A stretch of 64,000 nucleotides of DNA, taken from Phlegmacium glaucopus. Its lineage: Eukaryota > Basidiomycota > Agaricomycetes > Agaricales > Cortinariaceae. Shown here in pieces: positions 57,527 to 64,000 of the stretch. Where the stretch lies: the NCBI GenBank assembly GCA_015039465.1, contig MU130361.1:62001-126000 (forward strand). Direction: 5' to 3'. The notes under the pieces are model-generated. The model was not told the origin of the DNA. It was given only the letters and a program-made list of their open reading frames with translations, and made no database searches. The first letter of the stretch is position 1. Every line of letters begins with the position of its first letter. The position numbers and the translations under genes are program-made.

Positions 57527-60013
57527 TCAGAACTCAACGGATTACAAGTTAATTAGATTATGTAGTTAGATGTAGATTACAGGCTAGAGCCGGAGAACCC
57601 AAAGCAGAAGGAACAGGTGACGAGAAAAGAATCATCTTTACCACACAACTATCAGTTCATATCGGCAGGTCCAATTTTACTGCTCCAACGTGTGCACTGA
57701 TTACTATCATAGGGACTGGGCGGAAAATGAGGCAGGCAACCATCCCACCACTCTGTGTTAATAATCGCCAGCTGCATTTTCTGTTTATGTGCATTCGCAG
57801 TTGTTACATGTATGGCCTAGACGGTAGCAAGGAAAAGGGTCTGCCATTACACCCTGTGCTGTTACACCCGCACTTTCTGGGCTGAAAAGAAGCTGCAACA
57901 GAGGTCATAAACCCCACTGAAAGTTGGACTGAATTAAAGCAATAAAATTGTGAGATTTGAAAAATGACACATGGTAATATTCATAAAATTGACTCGAATT
58001 TCATCTGATCCAATATTTAGGACATTTTCATCTTTCAGTTTCTCGAGCTTAGTGGATGTGATTCAATGCTGTGAGGAGGAATTCTCCCTACCTCAAAAAA
58101 ATCACTCCATTGTTAGCTATTTTTAATAATTTCAAATTTGTTCCTTGTGGTATATCACATGTACACACATGGAATTTCACACTGTGTTACAATTTTCAAA
58201 TAGACAATCCATCATGTTTTGAGTGATGGCTTAATTGAGCCTACATTCTTACATACTAATTTGCTACCTCTATGTTTTTACCTTCAGATCTTAGTATCAA
58301 TGTACCAAGCTGGGAAAACGTGATTTAGGATAAAAAATCTTCCACTTTAGGTTTCTTCTTGTCACTACCACTCCCAGATTAGTTAGTAAGTTCATTTAGA
58401 TCAAATTGTACTTTCCAGCATATCAAATATATTTATGACCGAGAAAAATCTGCATTAGTACATTAGATACAAGGAATCCACTATTTTGAGAGTTAGCAAA
58501 AGTCAAACTCTCAAACTTCCTGAGATTTGTGAAATAGATCTCAGCTCTTTCTCTCTTTGCCAATACACCTTGAGTCCTCGCCAAGTCCTCGTGTAACAAA
58601 GTCCCACTCAGGCTGTGTTTGCTTCGATAATTTGATTTGGGTACATCTAAGATCGGATAATCTTTTTTCTTACTGATGGATGTGTATTGATCCCCAGTGA
58701 GAACGGGATCTGAGCTATTCTGAGAAACTGTGCAAATATATGACCTCCACCGGCATAGCCTGTGAATATCAGCTGCACACTGTTTGAATCTGAGTTGCGT
58801 GTGGAATGATGACATCAAATACAAATCAATCTATTTTATGCTGTGAAAATTGTTGAGATTGGTGAATTCTGCATTGAACTTTACTCAAAGTGCTGTATCA
58901 CAAAAGAGATCTATCTCCTTAAGACAGTTTCCTTACCACAAAACATTATTATAACGAGGCACTTTATGCAGTAGCCTGAATTACCTATGTAATGTGGTTA
59001 ATGTATTTTCATTTTCAATTCTGAAGTCTATTCATACACGTACTTCTTGTTTCTAACGTTTGTCACTTCATATCTCTAGGCTGCTAGGCTCTCGCTCTAA
59101 ACATGTCCCTGTATAGTTCCCAGTTCCCAGAGATCTCTCAGTGTTCTGGGCAACACCTGTGACAAGCTCTTTTCAAGCTCTTTTGATTCTCACTCACATA
59201 GGCTGGATTCACCAAGCTCATATGGCCCTTGTGAAATGGCTAATAGCTCATACTGTGCTCTTGTAGAGAAACTTAGCAGGACAGTGGAGAATACTGCAGT
59301 ACTGCAGAACATGATTTAGGTATTTAAAAGTGCGTTAAATGCTCTTTTTGGTTGCTTTTCGGCGCATATACCCACTGAAAAATATTTTGGTAGAACCCTT
59401 TATGCCCAGATATGGGTGCAGCATCCTAATATATGCACTGTCCCAGGTAAGAAAAATTCAAATGAAAGCATGACTCAGAAGAAAAACCAGCATCAAAAAC
59501 TAAGAGATGGAAGGTTGAAACAGTGCTGCCATCTGCCTACCATCAACACCACCATCATCCACATTGATGATGATGACGACGACATTTACCCAGACCCACC
59601 CACTACCTGCCTCTCCACGTTGGCTGCCCATCCAGTATGTCAGATATTATTCTCCCCCTTCCAATTTTCCCTAGAAATCTGTATGTATTTCATATTCTCA
59701 TGGTGTTCTTGCTACTAACACTTTAGCAGACCTTATAGATTGCAGGATGCCTAGTTCATTGTACAGTACACTAGAAGCATTATAACTGCCCAGATACTCC
59801 CAGATAGCCACCGACTTGCTTTGTAGACCCAGAATTTTCTGTATTTACTATTAATCATGAATTTATTAATTTCAATACCTACCGAAAAAGTGTCAGATAT
59901 ATTCTGTACAGTACAGACTACCTCAGACTACCTCAGACCATCTTGACCTTGCTCCAAGAGTCAAAGAACATCCTGGATGTTACAGACAGAAATCCTCATA
60001 TTTTTTTCCGACA
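57527..60013. other. AT-rich relic region
   Basis: No gene supported. Open frames at 58423-58824 (minus) and 59416-59718 (plus) have no domain. A piece near 58690 (CCAGTGAGAACGGGAT) is partly repeated in inverse near 61530, so the area likely consists of old element fragments. Confidence 0.4.
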
Positions 60014-61399
60014 TGTTATCGCGCACCAATACTGATTGGTAGCATGAGAACAAAGCTTAAAAGTTGCCATCATGAAAATAAGCGGACTTTGAATTCGCTT
60101 TTTGAATTCACTTACCTATTTTGGAAGCAGCCCTGAATCGCGTTCCTGGTCAACAAAATCATTCGTTTGACGTTAACATCCTCATCGCTCATCATATCCT
60201 CAATGTCTTCCACTATGTTGTCTATCATTTACACTATCAACATGCTCCTTAACATCTACCATCCATTCGTTCCTTGGCTAGCGATTCAACAAAGCAATCA
60301 ATCTACTATTCGCATTGGTCATCGGCTTGCGTTTGATCGCATCTATGGCCCATCATTTCAAGAATGGCCCGTTTATGGACACATCAGCTACATCTCCCAT
60401 TATGTCAAAGGCTTTGTCATCGTTGTTGTGGCTATGGACCCACAAGTCTTGCCATACCTCGCTCCTGGATCGCACTCAGTCCCCTATCCTCACTCATCTA
60501 CCTCTTATCTTATCATTCACTGCCAAAACCATCATTCACGCGGTACCTGAAGCCTTCTCACCCTCTTTATGACAATTTAGGAAGTCCAGGAGGATCATGA
60601 CTAAGCAGGAATTGCAGATGAATCAGCAGCAGAGGATTATTCTCGCAGAGTGTCAAGTGTTATCAAGGCTGCGCGACATGGGATCATGGGCAAGTAGTAT
60701 TTTCTTGGGAACAAGGCTGTGCCTTTCAAGTGTTGACTCAGGACCTTTCATATTTTGACATGACCACACGGCTATGGAGTTGATATATTTTTACTATTGG
60801 GCTATGTGTACTGCCTTCTCTTCTTTTCTCTCGCACTTTGACACTTGTACAGATTTTTTTACCGTTCCTTTTTCTTTTCCATTGTTCTTTTCTTCTCGCA
60901 GCTGTCCTTTCTTCATTCTTCTTCTGACAGCGTGTACTTCTTTCTTTTTTTATTGTTTTACATAGCCTCATCCTTAGGTATAAATACTGCTCTTTTGTAC
61001 CAGGATAGGTAGTTCAGTTCAATTCATTCTTACCCCCCAATAATCATCATCTCAGTGGAATTCCAGTGAATTCCTTCCTCAAGTTCGCTTTTTCTGCCTT
61101 TAACTGTCAATCTATCCCCCACTGTCAATCACTATAGTCTTGCTGAAGACTCTTCCTCTATCATCCTCATCCACATCCTCTACTCCCTTCGCTTTTTCAG
61201 CCTCTTACTTGTCACCATCCCCTACTGTCAACCGCTGTAGTCTCACCAAAGACTCTCTCATATTCATCCTCATCCACCTCTATTCTTGCCCCCAACCTCT
61301 GTGTGTTAAAAGTCAAGGTTATACCTTCCCTAAACGAACAACAGGGAGTCTCTTGACCTAAGGTCTGGTCCACTGCTCTCTGGTTGGAGTTTATATACA
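60014..61399 (+). mobile_element. 1.4-kb LTR-like repeat, copy B
   Basis: Starts TGTTATCGCGCACC and runs to about TATATACAACA at 61399. Inside are the open frame MTLTSSSLIISSMSS (frameshifted against copy A), a TATA box GGTATAAATACTGCTC near 60978, and a CT-rich R-U5-like part with AAGTTCGCTTTTTC. About 85-90% similar to copy A by eye, in opposite orientation and 20 kb away. Flanks give no clear duplication. Confidence 0.7.
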
Positions 61400-61914
61400 A
61401 CAACAACAACGATTTATAACGTGGCAAATCCATGACCTCACCCGACCTCATCTGACTTGAACTAACCTCCTCAGTTTACTGTTATCCTCTGCTCATATCA
61501 GAAATATCTCAGCACACCTCTGCAGAGCTCCAATCCCGTTCTCACTGGGATATTGATCGGGGATCAGTTGATCACACATGAACACAATTACTAGAGTATT
61601 AACAATTGCGATAACTTTATCATATTCCCCAAACTTATATTTGATCAATCAAGCTGTTGGCTGTTGGATGTTGAGGATCAGGCATGCTCCAGTAAATGCC
61701 ATCTAGCGTTTTTAGAGCCCTGTTGAGAGTTTGCTGCAATTTGTCTCATCGAAAGTAGGCGAGATTTTGAGAGATGTGTCATGGTCCCCATGGTCAAAAG
61801 CACCAAAATATACTATTATAAGTGGTCAAACATATGAATTCCTAGAATCAGAGCAAAAGGAGTTGCCAAAACACATCCAAACCAAGAAGGATCCAATTTG
61901 ACATGTACCCCAAA
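61400..61914. other. spacer, no gene seen
   Basis: AT-rich with CAACAACAAC at the left end; could be the start of the internal region of the element to which copy B belongs, but no primer-binding site or gag is recognised. Confidence 0.35.
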
Positions 61915-62828
61915 TCAAAGCTCACATGCATAGAACCTCAATACCACCCTCAAAAACGCGCCACAGATCTGGCTGATTGGGCAAGATTGAACTTGCCGCC
62001 CAAAAAGTCTGAAGCGCTGAGAGTGGTGGAAACTTATCAACAGGTTCCTTCCAATCAGAACTGAGGTCTTATCAATGATTAAAAACCTGTTATTTAAAGT
62101 GGAACATGGTGCCCTTTGAGGTATGTTACTCTGGTCTGCAGATTTCCTCCAACCTGAGATGAGGCGCCAGGCCTGCCACTTGTTGCCGATAACAATGCTG
62201 ATGCCAACACCTGAACTGGCATCAGAGAAGGCACCTTTGTCTGTGACAAAGGCTGGTCCTGGGATGGCACGAGAAACTCTTGGCAATTGGAGTGCATGAA
62301 GCCACCAAACAAGGTCAGCTGGGGTGTGACAAGGGGTGTGATGGGGTACAAAGGGGTTTGAGTTGAAAGGACCAATGAGGGCTTCCAAACCAGTAAGGTA
62401 AGCCTGGCCTGCCGGAAAAACCAGACTAGCATGTAGAAGCTTGCCATAAAGCTTCTGGGCTTCTTCCAAGGTGTGGGTAGATTGTGATAACCAATCTTCG
62501 ATCACTGTCCTATATTTAGCCTTTTGTTTTCCATAATGACAACGGTGCATTCTGAAATGTTCCATTTGAAGCCCAAGTAAGGCACAGTTGATGAAAAAGG
62601 TATAGCTTTTGATGGTTCCCATGGGATACCAAGCTGTTCAGAGATGGTGTTGATGTCCGTGTCACAATAAGTGAATGCTGAACCTGGGTGGGACCTGTCT
62701 GGGAGATTGGAAAAATCTTCAATTGGGCAAGCTGCATCTTCATCAAACTCTGCAGGTAAGTTGTTAGGTAGAGTTTCTTCCTGATACCAAAAGTGACTAC
62801 CAGACTGAACCCAACCTCCATTTTGCAT
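61915..62828 (-). pseudogene. DIRS-like retroelement, RT C-terminus and RNase H fragment
   Basis: Reverse transcriptase/RNase H of the tyrosine-recombinase (DIRS) class common in mushrooms. Minus strand: FTYCDTDINTISEQLGIPWE, then IPFSSTVPYLGFKWNISECT in one frame; after a slip near 62510 YRTVIEDWLSQSTHTLEEAQ, KLYGKLLHASLVFPAGQAYL, ADLVWWLHALQLPRVSRAIP and the RNase H piece DKGAFSDASSGVGISIVIGN, KWQAWRLISGW. Both ends are missing: no RT catalytic palm motif and no tyrosine recombinase in the window. The frame slip and truncation make it a relic. Confidence 0.8.
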
Positions 62829-64000
62829 GATGATGTTGTGCCAACGTCAATGTTTGATGTTATAAGATGCGTGATGTATGGCTAGGATACAAAAGAAAAT
62901 GTGATCATTGACCCATTTAGAGATTGGACCAATTCCATGAGCATGAAAAATGTCAAGTGTCGCATCTCCTTATTCCTATCTCTTTTGTTATAAATTACCA
63001 TAGTCCTGGTCTTATAGTGTCTTCAAAGTCATAACACCTATATTCACTATGTAAAATGTCTTTTTTTAAAAATACAAGATCATCACTAACATATTGTATT
63101 ATGAGACAATAGACCATCCTTTTTAAAGTTAGACTAATATCTCTTCTTTGACTTACTTTATTATATAAATTTGAAATTTGCTATATCCTCCCTTTATCTG
63201 CTTCACAGCAGTATCAATTCATTAACCTTTCTATACCACCCATCCTATAATTGTCATTCTATCCAGGCCAACCTGAAACTTGTTTACCTCTTATTACATC
63301 CTCAACAATTACCAAACACTTCACTTCTAGACAATTACCTCTTCTGCCACCATTTATAATCCTTCTTACAGCATAATGCTTGTCCAATGGTGATGGCATA
63401 AAATGAAAAGCATCCTCTTGTATGCTTGTGTATTCTGTGTGTTAATATAATTTAATATAAAACAGACAACAGTAGCATGGGTGTGAGGGTGGATAAATTA
63501 TAATGAGTCTTTCTTTATAATTAATTGTATTAAGACATTTATGTCTGTAATTGGAGAGCAATGGATGTATTATGTGAAGTAAATTGAATAAGAAAACAAA
63601 GACTCAGTGACTGTTTTACAGTCATGGTCTTTATTTAATATTCTTTTTACTTCTTATCAACCTATTTATTTTTATTGAGCCTATAATGCTTGTAATTCCA
63701 ATTGCTCAGAGCTCTGTTGTTGTGATGTTTAAGCTACTATAAGTAACTAGCCATATAATTGATTAGCATCTGTGCACTTGATGTTGGCCCAAAACTGGGT
63801 CCTTAACTGGTTTATTCAAGAGGAGATCTGAGCCTTGAGTAGGGCTACTGCAAGCCAGGCATCCTTTATTTCTTTCCAAGGCCATCATTGCTCTAAAAAG
63901 AACCCCCTCAGGTATATACCACTGTATACCTTCATTTTAACTAGCTTATATACTTATTTGTTGTTGTTTGGCAATCACCTTATTTAATGCATTTAGTATT
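62829..64000. other. AT-rich end of the window, no gene seen
   Basis: Low-complexity AT-rich DNA; the open frame 63171-63359 is Leu/Ser/His-rich and unsupported. Confidence 0.4.

Noticed and set aside
59416..59718. 100-codon frame with an Asp run
   Set aside because: No domain, no splice context, surrounded by relic DNA.
39205..60013. A second, larger inversion between the two LTR-like repeats
   Set aside because: Swapped-flank comparison gave only partial matches (TGTGT against TGTCG, ACAAC against GCGAC); not enough evidence.
1..64000. tRNA or rRNA genes
   Set aside because: I looked for clover-leaf box A/B patterns and rRNA core sequences by eye and found none that I could support.

Overview
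The window is nuclear DNA of a filamentous basidiomycete, most likely an agaric-type Agaricomycete. Genes are cut by many short GT-AG introns (about 45-75 nt), and intergenic gaps between host genes are small. Their products have clear fungal family hallmarks (RSC7, copper-fist regulator, zuotin, mitochondrial ornithine carrier). The right half carries element types typical of mushroom genomes: copia, gypsy, DIRS-like retroelements, a KDZ-transposon-associated CxC5/CxC6 gene and a TET/JBP-like dioxygenase. I cannot name the species.

Left and middle part (1-37139) is mainly a housekeeping region. In order it holds: RSC7-like chromatin remodeller (minus, cut by the window edge), a multi-pass membrane protein (plus), farnesyl/geranylgeranyltransferase alpha subunit (minus), a 5-9.5 kb patch of decayed sequence with a solo LTR, an SPT5-like KOW pseudogene (minus), mitochondrial ornithine carrier (plus), geranylgeranyl diphosphate synthase (minus), a caspase-domain protein (minus), a copper-fist transcription factor (minus), alanine aminotransferase (minus), the U3 snoRNP protein RRP9 (plus), a CCC1/VIT1-type transporter (plus), an N-myristoylated CaMK-like kinase (plus), HMG-CoA lyase (plus), zuotin (plus) and a DEDDy 3'-5' exonuclease (plus). 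For seven genes I summed the proposed exons and the total divides by three, which supports those models.

Right part (37140-64000) is a nested transposon graveyard. Solo LTRs with perfect 5-bp target duplications, a hAT-type MITE with an 8-bp duplication, a foldback element, and two large inverted copies of a 1.4-kb LTR-like repeat surround a decayed TET/JBP-like gene. That gene is divergent from a KDZ-associated CxC5/CxC6 gene.

The main discovery is a 10.3-kb inversion between about 42420 and 52680. It can be reconstructed from the window alone: it splits one copia element (whose target duplication AAATA now lies at 40835-40839 and, inverted, at 49131-49135), one gypsy gag and one CxC5/CxC6 gene. 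Undoing the inversion rejoins all three. Other notable points are a GC-AG intron followed by a 6-nt microexon that carries a catalytic His of HMG-CoA lyase, an ATG-only first coding exon in the copper-fist gene, and pseudogenes whose stops are mainly TGA where CGA is expected, as from C-to-T decay.
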